A DNA stretch of 64,000 nt. Source: Asaccharospora irregularis DSM 2635 (GTDB lineage Bacteria; Bacillota; Clostridia; Peptostreptococcales; Peptostreptococcaceae). The notes under the pieces are model-generated. The model searched no databases. It was not told the origin of the DNA and was given only the letters and a program-made list of their open reading frames with translations. The stretch is taken from the NCBI RefSeq assembly GCF_900129815.1, contig NZ_FQWX01000006.1, positions 1-64,000 on the forward strand, in the 5' to 3' direction. The position numbers and the translations under genes were made by a program. Positions 26,974 through 36,196 of the stretch are shown piece by piece (positions within the stretch are counted from its first letter, which is position 1; the number at the start of each line of letters is the position of its first letter).

Positions 26974-27687
26974 ATGGGAAAAAATTTTACGACGAGAACA
27001 GGACTTATAATAGGACAAGAAGCCTTAGATAAATTAAACAGCTCTAATGTCATAATATTTGGAGTCGGTGGTGTAGGTAGTTTTGCAGCTGAAGCATTGG
27101 CTAGGGCTGGAATTGGCAATATTACTATAGTAGACTTTGACACTGTAGATATAACCAATATAAACAGGCAGATTCCTGCATTACACTCGACAGTAGGTAA
27201 GTATAAAGTTGATGTTATGGAAGAAAGAATCTTGGATATAAACCCAGATATAAATATAAAGAAGGTAAAAAATTTATACAATAAGGATACAAGTGAGAGT
27301 ATACTAATTGAGAATTACGACTATGTTATAGATGCTATAGATATGGTTACATCAAAAATACATTTGATAGAGACTTGTAAGTCTAAAGGGCTAAGAATAA
27401 TAAGCTCTATGGGTATGGGAAACAAGTTAGATCCAACAAAAATTGTAGTTACAGATATACACAAGACTAACACCTGCCCTCTTGCTAAGGTTATGAGAAA
27501 AGAGCTAAGAGATAGAAAGATAAAAAAATTAAAAGTAGTTTATTCTACTGAGCAACCAGTGGAATTAAAAGAAAAGATTTTAAGTGGTAAAAAGGTTACT
27601 CCAGGAAGTATATCTTTTGTACCGTCTGTTGGTGGGCTTATAATAGCATCTGAGGTAGTTAGAGATCTGATAGGTGAACAAGATTAG
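26974..27687 (+). CDS. tcdA: tRNA threonylcarbamoyladenosine dehydratase
   Basis: 237-residue ThiF/E1-like enzyme (CsdL/YgdL). It converts t6A37 of tRNAs to cyclic ct6A using ATP. The nucleotide loop GVGGVGSF (30-37), IVDFDTVDITNINRQ and an SSMGMGNKLDP segment are present, and Cys in NTCPLAKVMRKELR occupies the family position. AAAGGAG precedes the ATG. mtaB, acting on the same t6A37 base, lies 21 kb away. Confidence 0.92.
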   Translation: MGKNFTTRTGLIIGQEALDKLNSSNVIIFGVGGVGSFAAEALARAGIGNITIVDFDTVDITNINRQIPALHSTVGKYKVDVMEERILDINPDINIKKVKNLYNKDTSESILIENYDYVIDAIDMVTSKIHLIETCKSKGLRIISSMGMGNKLDPTKIVVTDIHKTNTCPLAKVMRKELRDRKIKKLKVVYSTEQPVELKEKILSGKKVTPGSISFVPSVGGLIIASEVVRDLIGEQD

Positions 27688-27703
27688 AAAAACAGAGTGA
27701 AAT

Positions 27704-27757
27704 CATAAAAATAGAGTAAAATTATACATTTACAGTATATTTTACTCTATTTTTATG
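27704..27757. terminator. bidirectional terminator
   Basis: CATAAAAATAGAGTAAAAT and ATTTTACTCTATTTTTATG arms between convergent tcdA and the hydrolase lipoprotein gene. Confidence 0.85.
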
Positions 27758-27758
27758 A

Positions 27759-28613
27759 TTATTGATGCTTATAGTTCTTTTTGGTAAAGATAGTTTGTCC
27801 ATCGCTAAAAAAAACTATATCACCTATCTGATCGGTTCTATAAGTCAACACAGAGTGTTTAGATAGATTTTCTAAAGTTTGTTTGTGAGGATGTCCGTAT
27901 GAGTTTTTATAGCCGCAGGATATAGCTGCTACATCGGGAGAAGTTTCTTTTATAAATTCATCTGTAGTTGATGAATTACTACCGTGGTGCCCTACTTTTA
28001 AAAAGTCCACATAATCTAAATCAAATGAATTTATGATATCTGACTCGTTTTCTTCTTCTGCATCTCCAGTAAACAAAAATGAATTTTGATTGAAATCTAA
28101 TGTGAATACTATAGAATTTAAATTATTATCTCCTTGTATATATGATGGGCTGAGTACATTAATATCTATATTTTTTTCAATATTAATATTGTCTCCTTTA
28201 TATAGATACTCTGGTGTAAGTTTTTTTGAATTGCATGAATTTACAAGGTTTATGTAAGACTCGCTATCTACAGATTGTTCTGGCATATATATTGATTTTA
28301 CACTGAAGTTTTCAACGATATAATCAAGACTACCTATATGATCAGTGTCTGGGTGGGTTGCTATTATGATATCTAATGATTTGACCTTTTTTCTTTTCAA
28401 GTAGTTTTTGACTATATGCTGTGCATCTTCATCACCGCCATCTACTAATATATTTTTTTTGTTGGGAGTTTGTATCAAAATGCTATCGCCTTGTCCTACA
28501 TCTATTATATGTATAGATAATAGGTGATCTTTGTTACAACCAGTTAAAAATGATATTATAATTATTATTGATAAAAAAACTTTTTTTTTCAACTTAAAAA
28601 TCTCTCCGTTCAT
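27759..28613 (-). CDS. ComEC/Rec2-type metallo-beta-lactamase-fold lipoprotein
   Basis: 284 residues. A lipoprotein signal peptide (VFLSIIIIISFLTGC, lipid-modified Cys at 26) is followed by a metallo-beta-lactamase fold like the C-terminal domain of ComEC: HIIDVGQGDSILI, the metal motif THPDTDHIGS (HxDxDH-type), LFTGDAEEE, KVGHHGSNSS and SYGHPH. ComEC's such domain is proposed to degrade the non-transported DNA strand. Here it is free-standing, anchored outside the cell, while comEC at 31.1 kb lacks it. Functional pairing is inference. Confidence 0.88.
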   Translation of the reverse strand: MNGEIFKLKKKVFLSIIIIISFLTGCNKDHLLSIHIIDVGQGDSILIQTPNKKNILVDGGDEDAQHIVKNYLKRKKVKSLDIIIATHPDTDHIGSLDYIVENFSVKSIYMPEQSVDSESYINLVNSCNSKKLTPEYLYKGDNINIEKNIDINVLSPSYIQGDNNLNSIVFTLDFNQNSFLFTGDAEEENESDIINSFDLDYVDFLKVGHHGSNSSTTDEFIKETSPDVAAISCGYKNSYGHPHKQTLENLSKHSVLTYRTDQIGDIVFFSDGQTIFTKKNYKHQ

Positions 28614-28626
28614 TTATATGTTTATA

Positions 28627-28690
28627 TAAGGAAAATATGGGGAATATAAAATATGTTTACCTAAGGAAAATATGGGTAATATAAAATAAG
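28627..28690. repeat. 35-bp imperfect tandem repeat
   Basis: Two copies starting at 28627 and 28662, core TAAGGAAAATATGGG then AATATAAAATA. They lie just upstream of the lipoprotein gene start (minus strand). Confidence 0.8.
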
Positions 28691-28891
28691 TGGAGTATAA
28701 TTATAAAATTGGATTATACTACATTAGTATTTTAAACAACAAATAAATATTTAATCAATAAAAATAGATTTTAAATAAATATTTAATACTTAAATATAAT
28801 ATTGGGTAGAAGGTTTGATTTTGGTATGTAATCGATAAGGTATTACTGATTTATCAAAACATATGACGGTAATTAATGATAGGAGGATATT

Positions 28892-29797
28892 ATGCTTTTC
28901 AAAAATATTGACATAAATTCAAAAAAGGAGCTAGATCCATATTTTGATATGGTAGATTATGAGGCCTGTGAGTACTGCTTTACCACCTTATATATGTGGC
29001 AACATGTTTACAAAACAGGATATTATATAGGGGATGACTTTGCTGTTTTAGTTGGTGAGTATGAGGGAAATAGTTTCTCTATACTACCGCTTGCTACTAA
29101 GGAAAGATTGCCAGAGGTAATTGATTTTGTTATAGATTATTTTAAAAACATCAACAAAAAGGTATACTTAAGAGGTATTACTAAGGAAATCATAGATGTT
29201 CTAAATGAAACACATCCAGGTAAATTTGAGTATATAGAGGAAAGAGATTTATTTGATTATATATATGATGCAGAAAGTTTGAGAACTTTAGCCGGTAGGA
29301 AAAACCAGAAAAAAAGAAACCATATAAACTATTTTCTAAAAGAGTATGATGGAAGATTTGAATACAAGCTATTAGATAAGGAAAACTTTGATGAATGTTT
29401 AAAATTGATGAAGGATTGGACAATTAACAAGGAAGAACACGATAGTTTCGATGAAGGAATGGATGATGAACTTGTTGCTATAAAAAAAATATTCAATAAT
29501 TATGATATATTAAAAGATAGAGTAAAAGTATTTGGGATATATATAGATGGAAAATTAGAAGCATTTTCCATAGGTGAATTTTTAAATGAAAATATGGCAC
29601 TAATTCATATAGAAAAGGCAAATCCAGAAATAAGAGGGCTTTATCCTCTTATAAATCAACAGTTTTTAGTAAAAGAATTTGCAGATGTTGAATTTGTAAA
29701 TAGAGAGGAAGACTTAGGAATAGAAGGTCTTAGAAAGGCAAAACTTTCTTATCATCCATGTAGATTCGTTGAAAAATATACTGTTAGGGGGTTATAG
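28892..29797 (+). CDS. DUF2156 family protein (GNAT-like acyltransferase fold)
   Basis: 301 residues matching the DUF2156 family, related to the aminoacyl-phosphatidylglycerol synthase C-terminal domain (double GNAT fold). Typical features are CEYCFTTLYMWQHVY near the N-terminus, KKRNHINYFLKEY in the middle and LYPLINQQFLVKEF plus a late YHP(C)RFVEKY end. The substrate is unknown. GGAGG lies 7 nt before the ATG. The next gene, an Eis-like acetyltransferase, starts 2 nt after the stop, so they form one unit. Confidence 0.85.
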   Translation: MLFKNIDINSKKELDPYFDMVDYEACEYCFTTLYMWQHVYKTGYYIGDDFAVLVGEYEGNSFSILPLATKERLPEVIDFVIDYFKNINKKVYLRGITKEIIDVLNETHPGKFEYIEERDLFDYIYDAESLRTLAGRKNQKKRNHINYFLKEYDGRFEYKLLDKENFDECLKLMKDWTINKEEHDSFDEGMDDELVAIKKIFNNYDILKDRVKVFGIYIDGKLEAFSIGEFLNENMALIHIEKANPEIRGLYPLINQQFLVKEFADVEFVNREEDLGIEGLRKAKLSYHPCRFVEKYTVRGL

Positions 29798-29798
29798 G

Positions 29799-30965
29799 GT
29801 GAAGATAAGATATGCTAAAGAAAAAGATACGAAGACTATAAAGGAAATATGGAAATACTGTTTTAATGATACGCCTGTATTTATGGACTATTATTTTAAG
29901 CATAAGTACAGTAGAGGAAACACTGTTGTGGTAAATGAAGACGATGAAATTGTTTCATCCCTACAGCTAAATCAGTACAAAATAAACTTGAACAATAAAG
30001 TTTATGATACATCCTATGTAGTTGGGGTATCAACTTTTCCTGAGGTAAGAGGAAGAGGATATATGAAACATATAATGGAATTTACCCTAGAAGAATTGTA
30101 TAAAAAAGGTCAGTTGGTGTCTATATTAATGCCTATAGATTATAGGCTTTATAGAAGGTATGGTTATGAGCATTGTTACGACCAACTTGAATACAATATT
30201 GATATAAATGATTTAGGAAAATTAAAGATAAGTGGGAGAATGCACAAGGTAAATGATTCTCATATAGGTAGTTTGATAGATATACACAATGAGTTTCTAA
30301 AAAATGTAAATGGAAATGTGCTTAGAGATGAAGAGTATTATAAAGTTTTGTTTGAAGAGATAAAAAGTGAAGGTGGACATATTTATATTCACGAAGATAA
30401 AGGATACGAAGGATATATTATATACTTTTTAAATGGGGATAATATGTTTGTAAGAGAGTTGTATTACAAAAACATGAATTCTCTAAAGTCTATGATGAAG
30501 TTTATATACAATCACAACACTCAATTAAAAACAGTTACAATAACATCTCCATTAGATGATAAGATAAGATTTACACTAGAAAATCCTAAGACTACTGATG
30601 TAAAAATAAAACCTTTTATGATGGGCAGAATAATAAATTTAAAAGGATACCTTGAAAGCTTAGATGTTCCGAAAGAGTTAAATGCATCTATCAACATATG
30701 TATAGAAGATAATTTTATAAATGAAAATGACGGTGTATTTAAAATTGAAATTCGAGATGGTAAGGTATTAGTTAACAAAGTTGAGGGGAAAAGTGATATT
30801 TCTTTTAATATAAATACATTTACTCAGCTGGCATTTTCTTATATAGATATCGAAGAAGCTTTGTTTTTAAACAATATATGTATAGATGATATAAAACAAG
30901 ATGTTATTGATTTACTAAAGTCTATATTTACAAAAAAGGTTAACTATATAAATGAATACGTATAA
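29799..30965 (+). CDS. Eis-like GNAT N-acetyltransferase with SCP2-type C-terminal domain
   Basis: About 388 residues. The N-terminal GNAT domain has the acetyl-CoA loop VRGRGYMKHIMEF, a second GNAT-like repeat follows, and a C-terminal sterol-carrier (SCP2-like) domain starts around 290 (INICIEDNFINENDGVFKIEI). This is the Eis/YkkB-type architecture, which acetylates amines. I choose the GTG at 29799 with AGGGGG 7-8 nt upstream; the longer TTG reading overlaps the preceding gene and has no ribosome site. Substrate unknown. Confidence 0.85.
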   Translation: MKIRYAKEKDTKTIKEIWKYCFNDTPVFMDYYFKHKYSRGNTVVVNEDDEIVSSLQLNQYKINLNNKVYDTSYVVGVSTFPEVRGRGYMKHIMEFTLEELYKKGQLVSILMPIDYRLYRRYGYEHCYDQLEYNIDINDLGKLKISGRMHKVNDSHIGSLIDIHNEFLKNVNGNVLRDEEYYKVLFEEIKSEGGHIYIHEDKGYEGYIIYFLNGDNMFVRELYYKNMNSLKSMMKFIYNHNTQLKTVTITSPLDDKIRFTLENPKTTDVKIKPFMMGRIINLKGYLESLDVPKELNASINICIEDNFINENDGVFKIEIRDGKVLVNKVEGKSDISFNINTFTQLAFSYIDIEEALFLNNICIDDIKQDVIDLLKSIFTKKVNYINEYV

Positions 30966-30988
30966 ACGTCTAAAATAAAATACACTTT

Positions 30989-31033
30989 AAACATGGAGAA
31001 TAATTTTTTTGAAATTATTCTCCATGTTTTTTT
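30989..31033 (+). terminator. terminator
   Basis: 18-bp perfect stem, AAACATGGAGAATAATTT and complement, with a T-run. Ends the DUF2156/Eis-like unit. Confidence 0.92.
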
Positions 31034-31112
31034 ATGCTTTTTTATGATTTGATTAAAAAATCATCATTTGAAAATAATGTATATAAAGGATATCTTAAAA
31101 ATAGGAGGAAAA

Positions 31113-32378
31113 ATGAGAAGACCACTGCTAGGAGTATTTGTTATTTTAATATTTCTTACATTTATATATACAGAAAAGAAGCCATTAGAAGGCTCGTTTG
31201 ATAATGAAGTAGTAATGATAGAGGGAATTGTCAAAAATAAAATTGAAAAGAAAGTGTATGATGAGTATGAAGTAGACAAATTTTTAGTGAGAGACTATAC
31301 GAGAAGGAAAAAGTTAGAAATAGGAGATAAACTCAGCATTCAGGGGAAATTTAAAAGCTTAGATAAAATGAAGTATGAAGATTTTGACTATGGAAGATAT
31401 ATAAAAAGTAGGGGATATAATGGTATAATATATATACAGAAGTATGATATAATAGGAAGTAATTTTATATATAGATACCTTGGAAATATAAAAGTATATT
31501 TAAGAGAGACGTATAGATATTTATATAAAAATAATTCTGATTTTATTAATTCGATACTATTAGGAGAAAAAGAAAACTTAACGGATGAAGAAAAAGATAT
31601 GTTTCAAAGAACTGGAACTAGCCATATTATTGCTATATCTGGGCTTCATACGGGGATACTCTGTGTGTTGATAACATTTGTAATAGGTGGAATTAATAGA
31701 TTCTATAAGCTTGTAGTTTTGTTTATTTTTATATTTTTGTATTGTATAATGGTGGGTGGATCACCATCGATTGTTAGATCTATAGCTTTTATAACAGTTC
31801 TCTACTTGTCAGTATTTTTTGACAAAAAAAGGGATGGTATGTCGACCTTATCACTAATAGGTACATTTTTGGTTCTAGACAATCCCTACATTATATACAG
31901 TATAAGCTTTCAATTATCTTTTCTTTCAACGATGTCTATAATATATTTTTATACATACATAAATAATATAATAAAAGTAAAATTAATTTCAGTAACTTTG
32001 TCAGCAAATATATTAACATTACCAATAATGTATTATAATTTTAAAGGGATATCTTTGATATCAATTATTAGTAATATGATAGTAGTTCCATTTATAGGAA
32101 TTATAATCTATTTAAGTATAGTAAGTGTAATGTTATTTAAAATAAATATAGAAATATCAAAATTTGTAGCTTATTTAAACAAGACAATAATTAATAGTAT
32201 ATATTTTTTGTTAAACAAAACAAGTGATTTGAACTTTGCTTATGTTGAGATAGAAGAACCATGTAAGTATTATGTATTTATATACTACATATTAATATTT
32301 TTATATATGATCTACAAAGAATTGAGTGTTATTAAGGAGCAAGAAAATGGATTACAGGGATATTATAAAGAATATTAA
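31113..32378 (+). CDS. comEC: ComEC/Rec2 DNA-uptake channel, lacking the hydrolase domain
   Basis: About 421 residues. An N-terminal helix (LLGVFVILIFLTFIY), a DUF4131/OB-like extracellular region and the competence domain follow: FINSILLGEKENLTDEEKDMF, the signature GTSHIIAISGLHTGIL, and some eight to ten membrane helices up to residue 410. It forms the channel that takes up single-stranded DNA. Typical ComEC is 700-800 residues with a C-terminal metallo-beta-lactamase domain; that part is absent, and holA begins within the last 32 nt. AGGAGG sits 4 nt before the ATG at 31113. Confidence 0.9.
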   Translation: MRRPLLGVFVILIFLTFIYTEKKPLEGSFDNEVVMIEGIVKNKIEKKVYDEYEVDKFLVRDYTRRKKLEIGDKLSIQGKFKSLDKMKYEDFDYGRYIKSRGYNGIIYIQKYDIIGSNFIYRYLGNIKVYLRETYRYLYKNNSDFINSILLGEKENLTDEEKDMFQRTGTSHIIAISGLHTGILCVLITFVIGGINRFYKLVVLFIFIFLYCIMVGGSPSIVRSIAFITVLYLSVFFDKKRDGMSTLSLIGTFLVLDNPYIIYSISFQLSFLSTMSIIYFYTYINNIIKVKLISVTLSANILTLPIMYYNFKGISLISIISNMIVVPFIGIIIYLSIVSVMLFKINIEISKFVAYLNKTIINSIYFLLNKTSDLNFAYVEIEEPCKYYVFIYYILIFLYMIYKELSVIKEQENGLQGYYKEY

Positions 32379-33381
32379 GGAAAAAAAACTAGAAAAGATG
32401 TATCTTTTCTATGGACAAGAATTCTATCTTATTGATAATGCGATAAACCTGTTTAAAGAGAGTTTAAACGACACTATGATAGATTTCAACCTAGAGGTTA
32501 TAGATGGGCAGGAAACAGTACTGGATAAGGTTATAAGCTCTATAGAGACACTTCCATTTATGGATGAAAAGAAAATAGTAATAATAAAGGACTTTGAACT
32601 TCTAAAAGGCAAGAAAAAGAATTTTAGTGATAGCGATGAAAAATATCTTATAAGTCATTTGGATAATACTCCAGATACTACTGTATTAGTATTTGTTGTG
32701 TATGGAGAAATAGACAAGAGAAAGTCTTTAGTCAAGAAAATCCAAAAAAATGGACTAGTATTTAATTGTGCTAAGTTGTCTGATATGGATTTATTTAAAT
32801 GGGTAAAAAAAAGATTTGCTCTAAATGAAGTTTTTATAGAAAATTCAGAGATAATGCACTTTATAGAAGTACAAGGATATAAAGACAAAAGTAGTGAAAA
32901 GACTTTAGTTGATTTAGAAAATGAAATAAAGAAAATAAGCGATTTTGTTGGAAAACAAAATAAAGTCACTAAATATTTTATAGATAAATTATCACAAAAC
33001 AAAGTAGAAAATGATATTTTTAAGCTTATAGATTATATAGGACAGAGACAAGTATCAGGTGCAATGAAAATACTAAACGATATGTTGCAAGAAGGAGAAT
33101 CTGTTTTTGGGATATTTTCAATGATTGCTAGACAGTTTAGAATTATTATGCAGGTTAGACAACTACAACTACAAGGGTACTCGAGGCAATCTATAGCAGA
33201 AAAATTAAAAATGAATGCATATGTAGTAGGCAAGGCACTTAATCAGGCTAATAATTTTTCGGATGAAATTATAATAGATATACTAAATTTTATAATAGAG
33301 AGTGACTATAAAATAAAAAATGGATTGATAAAAGAGAACTTAGCTGTAGAAATATTGGTGAGTAAGTACTGCAAAAGATAG
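32347..33381 (+). CDS. holA: DNA polymerase III delta subunit
   Basis: About 344 residues of the HolA/YqeN family: an N-terminal AAA+-like region without functional Walker motif (KMYLFYGQEFYLIDNAI, VIIKDFELL), then a helical clamp-loader domain (NDIFKLIDYIGQRQVSGAM, SMIARQFRIIMQVRQL). Delta opens the sliding clamp. The ATG at 32347 has AAGGAG 7 nt upstream and overlaps comEC by 32 nt. The comEC-holA-rpsT order matches B. subtilis. Confidence 0.93.
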   Translation: MDYRDIIKNIKEKKLEKMYLFYGQEFYLIDNAINLFKESLNDTMIDFNLEVIDGQETVLDKVISSIETLPFMDEKKIVIIKDFELLKGKKKNFSDSDEKYLISHLDNTPDTTVLVFVVYGEIDKRKSLVKKIQKNGLVFNCAKLSDMDLFKWVKKRFALNEVFIENSEIMHFIEVQGYKDKSSEKTLVDLENEIKKISDFVGKQNKVTKYFIDKLSQNKVENDIFKLIDYIGQRQVSGAMKILNDMLQEGESVFGIFSMIARQFRIIMQVRQLQLQGYSRQSIAEKLKMNAYVVGKALNQANNFSDEIIIDILNFIIESDYKIKNGLIKENLAVEILVSKYCKR

Positions 33382-33413
33382 TAGAGAAGTTATAAAAACA
33401 ATAAAAAATGATG

Positions 33414-33466
33414 AATTTCAATAAAAATTAATAAAATTAAATAAATTTCAATAAAAATTAATAAAA
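33414..33466. repeat. 30-bp tandem repeat downstream of holA
   Basis: AATTTCAATAAAAATTAATA... repeats at 33414 and 33444 (second copy partial), just before the terminator. Confidence 0.8.
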
Positions 33467-33475
33467 GTTTTTAAT

Positions 33476-33516
33476 AAAAAATCTTAGTAGAGATAATTCT
33501 ATACTAAGATTTTTTG
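33476..33516 (+). terminator. holA terminator
   Basis: AAAAATCTTAGTA and TACTAAGATTTTTT arms. Confidence 0.85.
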
Positions 33517-33530
33517 GTTATTTTGAAACA

Positions 33531-33556
33531 ATAAAAAACCCTTGAAAACAAGGGTT
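33531..33556 (-). terminator. rpsT terminator
   Basis: AACCCTTG-AAAA-CAAGGGTT with a T-run on the minus strand, 30 nt after the rpsT stop. Confidence 0.85.
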
Positions 33557-33587
33557 ATTATCTCTTTTAAGTAAAATAAACGGTTAA

Positions 33588-33854
33588 TTAAGCGTTCATT
33601 CCGTTTAATTTTTGAGCTAATTTAGCTACTTTTCTAGCTGCAGCGTTCTTGTGTATAGTTCCTTTAGAAGCTACTTGGTATATTCTCTTCTGAGCGTATT
33701 GGAATTTAGCAACGGCCTCTTCTTTATTTCCAGCTACAACAGCTTCTTCGAATCTTCTTATAGCAGTTTTTATTTGAGATTTTCTAGCTCTGTTTAAAGC
33801 AGTTTTTTTCTCAATAACGCTTATTCTTTTCTTAGCTGATTTTATGTTTGCCAC
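33588..33854 (-). CDS. rpsT: 30S ribosomal protein S20
   Basis: 88 residues starting MANIKSAKKRISVIEKKTAL, a small basic helical protein that binds 16S rRNA. The start is the GTG at 33854, which gives the canonical N-terminus and leaves AAGGGGG 8 nt upstream. The GTG at 33863 would overlap its own ribosome site. Monocistronic and transcribed opposite to the flanking holA and gpr. Confidence 0.97.
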   Translation of the reverse strand: MANIKSAKKRISVIEKKTALNRARKSQIKTAIRRFEEAVVAGNKEEAVAKFQYAQKRIYQVASKGTIHKNAAARKVAKLAQKLNGMNA

Positions 33855-33863
33855 CGTGTTCAC

Positions 33864-34227
33864 CCCCTTGTGTATTTTTTATTATATTCATCGTCAACAT
33901 ATTAGATTTTATCAGAAATAAATCTAAAAATCAAGGATAATTATTTATAATGCATATGAAATTATATTCTCTATAATTTCATCAATAAATATAATTTATG
34001 TACATGCATTTTAAAAAAATTCATCCTTAATAAAAATTTAAGGAAGATTTTTTATAACTTTATAATATCTTATTCTTTTTGACTTTTAAGATTATAACCT
34101 ATATAAAAATAATTTACAAGATTAAAGTTAAATATTCAAAAACTCGTAAAATTATATTTTTTTGTTATAAAATACTAAAATCTGTTAAAACTTATAGATA
34201 CCATTTAGTTTATGTTTGGAGGTTAAT
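33864..34227. other. gap between divergent rpsT and gpr
   Basis: 364 bp without ORFs. It contains a copy of the dispersed repeat (33943-34055) and a T-rich stretch before gpr. gpr promoters are normally sigma-G dependent, but I could not identify convincing boxes. Confidence 0.5.
33943..34055 (-). repeat. dispersed intergenic repeat, second full copy (minus orientation)
   Basis: Read on the minus strand it runs from TTATAAAAAATC through AAGGATGAATTTTTTTAAAA to AATATAATTTCATATGCATT and ATAAA. The final 26 nt match the copy at 8.4 kb exactly. Spacing is similar to that copy, so this is a defined element of about 115-120 bp. Confidence 0.65.
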
Positions 34228-35187
34228 ATGAACAATAATATAAGAACAGATTTAGCATTAGAAGCAAGAGAGATATACGAGGAAAGTGAAAAGAATAGTA
34301 ATATTCCGGGTGTTGAGATGGAAACTAAGGAATTAGAAAATTGCATAGTAACAAAAGTTGAGATTATAGATGAAAAAGGATCAGAAATAATGGGCAAAGG
34401 AATAGGCAAGTATGTGACACTAGAAAGCAACTTAATGAAATTCGACGATGATGAGTCTAGAGAACAGATAATAAAATATCTAAAAGATGAGCTGGTCGAG
34501 ATATTTGGAACAGATAAGACCAAAAAGACACTAGTTATAGGCCTTGGGAATTGGAATATAACATCTGATGCCTTAGGACCAAAATCAGTATCAAAAACTC
34601 TGGTGACTAGACATATATTCAAAAATTATAACAAAGACTATGACGATGACTTTACAGAGGTTGCAGGTTTAAGTCCAGGGGTTATGGGGATTACAGGTAT
34701 AGAAACAAGTGAAATTGTCAAATCTATTGTAGACAAGATAAAACCAGATAGGGTTGTAGCAATAGATGCATTGGCCTCTAGAAAAATGGAAAGGGTAAAT
34801 GCGACTATACAAATCTCTACTGCAGGGATATCTCCAGGAGGTGGAGTAGGAAACAAAAGAAAAGCTTTAAATAAAGATTACTTAGGAGTGGATGTTGTAG
34901 CTATAGGGGTACCGACTGTTGTAGATGCAGCTACTTTAGCAAATGACGTTTTAGACTTAGCAATTGACAACCTAATTTCCCAATCAGAAGAAACGGAAAG
35001 TTTTTATAATGTTTTAAAACAACTTAAAGAAGAAGAAAAATATTTATTAATAAAGGATTCGCTAGATCCATATGATAAAAACTTAATAGTAACACCGAAA
35101 GATATCGATGATACTATTGAAAATTTATCAATAATAATAAGTGAAGGTTTAAATAGATCTTTACATCCGGGTAGGGACAGTGAATAA
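34228..35187 (+). CDS. gpr: spore germination protease GPR
   Basis: 319 residues of the GPR zymogen family, which degrades small acid-soluble spore proteins at germination. The N-terminal propeptide precedes RTDLALEAREIY, the autoprocessing-region motif. The core has LVIGLGNWNITSDALGPK, GLSPGVMGITGIET, VVAIDALASRKMERVNATIQ and GVGNKRKAL. I start at 34228, 6 nt after GGAGG. It heads gpr-spoIIP as in Bacillus and marks the organism as a spore-former. Confidence 0.96.
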   Translation: MNNNIRTDLALEAREIYEESEKNSNIPGVEMETKELENCIVTKVEIIDEKGSEIMGKGIGKYVTLESNLMKFDDDESREQIIKYLKDELVEIFGTDKTKKTLVIGLGNWNITSDALGPKSVSKTLVTRHIFKNYNKDYDDDFTEVAGLSPGVMGITGIETSEIVKSIVDKIKPDRVVAIDALASRKMERVNATIQISTAGISPGGGVGNKRKALNKDYLGVDVVAIGVPTVVDAATLANDVLDLAIDNLISQSEETESFYNVLKQLKEEEKYLLIKDSLDPYDKNLIVTPKDIDDTIENLSIIISEGLNRSLHPGRDSE

Positions 35188-35198
35188 GGAGGAGAAAT

Positions 35199-36176
35199 AT
35201 GTTAAAAAAATACATTAGTATAGTGACTATTGTATGTATGTTAGTTTGTATTTTACCAAGTAAATCTTACTCTATGGACAAGGATAATTTTATTAAGTTT
35301 TTGATAAATTCATCTTATCCAGAGGTAGATAATGATAAAAAAGACAACAATCAAGATAATGATAAAGATCCTAACAAAAACAAAGATGCTAACGAAAATA
35401 CTGAAGTTTTAAAGTCGAATAAAAATGAAAAAAATAAAAATGAATATATAAAGGTTCATGTAGGAGAAGAAAATATTCCTAATATAGCCTCAAATTACAG
35501 TGTCGAACAATCTAAATCAGAGTACAAAGATGACATAAGAGTGACTAGGGAAAAACCTAGACTGCTTATATACCATACTCATGGTTGTGAAACATACTCT
35601 AATTCACCAGAAGGGAACTATCACTCTAGAGATAAGAAGAACTCTGTTATGGAGGTAGGTAGACTACTAACAGATCAGCTAACTAACAAAGGATGGGGCG
35701 TAATACATACAACTAAATACCATGATTACCCATCATACAATAACTCATATGCAAGTAGTCTAAAGACGATACAAAATATAGTTAGTCAAAACAACAGCAT
35801 TGATATAGCTATAGACCTTCACAGAGATGCTAGGGATGTATCAGATCCTAAAATAAAAGAAATAGATCATAAAAAATATACTACTACTATAAATGGAGAA
35901 AGAGTAGCTAAATTTTTCCTTGTGGTTGGTGGTAAAAATGAAAATGCAGATCAAATAAGAAAATTAGCACATGATATAACTAAATTTGGACAAAAGAAAT
36001 ACCCAGGTTTAGTTTGTGAGGTTATAGAAAAAGATTATGCAAAGTTTAATCAGTTTGTTGCCAAGAATCATATGCTTATAGAAGTAGGTAACAATGCTAC
36101 AAGTATTGAAGAGTCAAAAGCTACTACAAAGTATATAGCAGAAATATTAGATGAGTACTTCATGCAAAATGAATAG
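35199..36176 (+). CDS. spoIIP: stage II sporulation protein P
   Basis: 325 residues. A signal/anchor (YISIVTIVCMLVCILP), an Asn/Lys/Asp-rich linker (about 40-90) and the SpoIIP amidase-endopeptidase domain with LLIYHTHGCETYSN, DIAIDLHRDA and HMLIEVGNNATS (metal and catalytic His/Glu). With SpoIID and SpoIIM it strips septal peptidoglycan during engulfment. Starts 11 nt after gpr with AGGAGG. Confidence 0.95.
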   Translation: MLKKYISIVTIVCMLVCILPSKSYSMDKDNFIKFLINSSYPEVDNDKKDNNQDNDKDPNKNKDANENTEVLKSNKNEKNKNEYIKVHVGEENIPNIASNYSVEQSKSEYKDDIRVTREKPRLLIYHTHGCETYSNSPEGNYHSRDKKNSVMEVGRLLTDQLTNKGWGVIHTTKYHDYPSYNNSYASSLKTIQNIVSQNNSIDIAIDLHRDARDVSDPKIKEIDHKKYTTTINGERVAKFFLVVGGKNENADQIRKLAHDITKFGQKKYPGLVCEVIEKDYAKFNQFVAKNHMLIEVGNNATSIEESKATTKYIAEILDEYFMQNE

Positions 36177-36196
36177 ACTATCAATAGGTGACTACA

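Noticed and set aside
28892-30965. DUF2156 and Eis-like pair as an antibiotic-resistance cassette
   Set aside because: Both families are widespread with unknown or housekeeping substrates, and no mobile element or resistance context is present.
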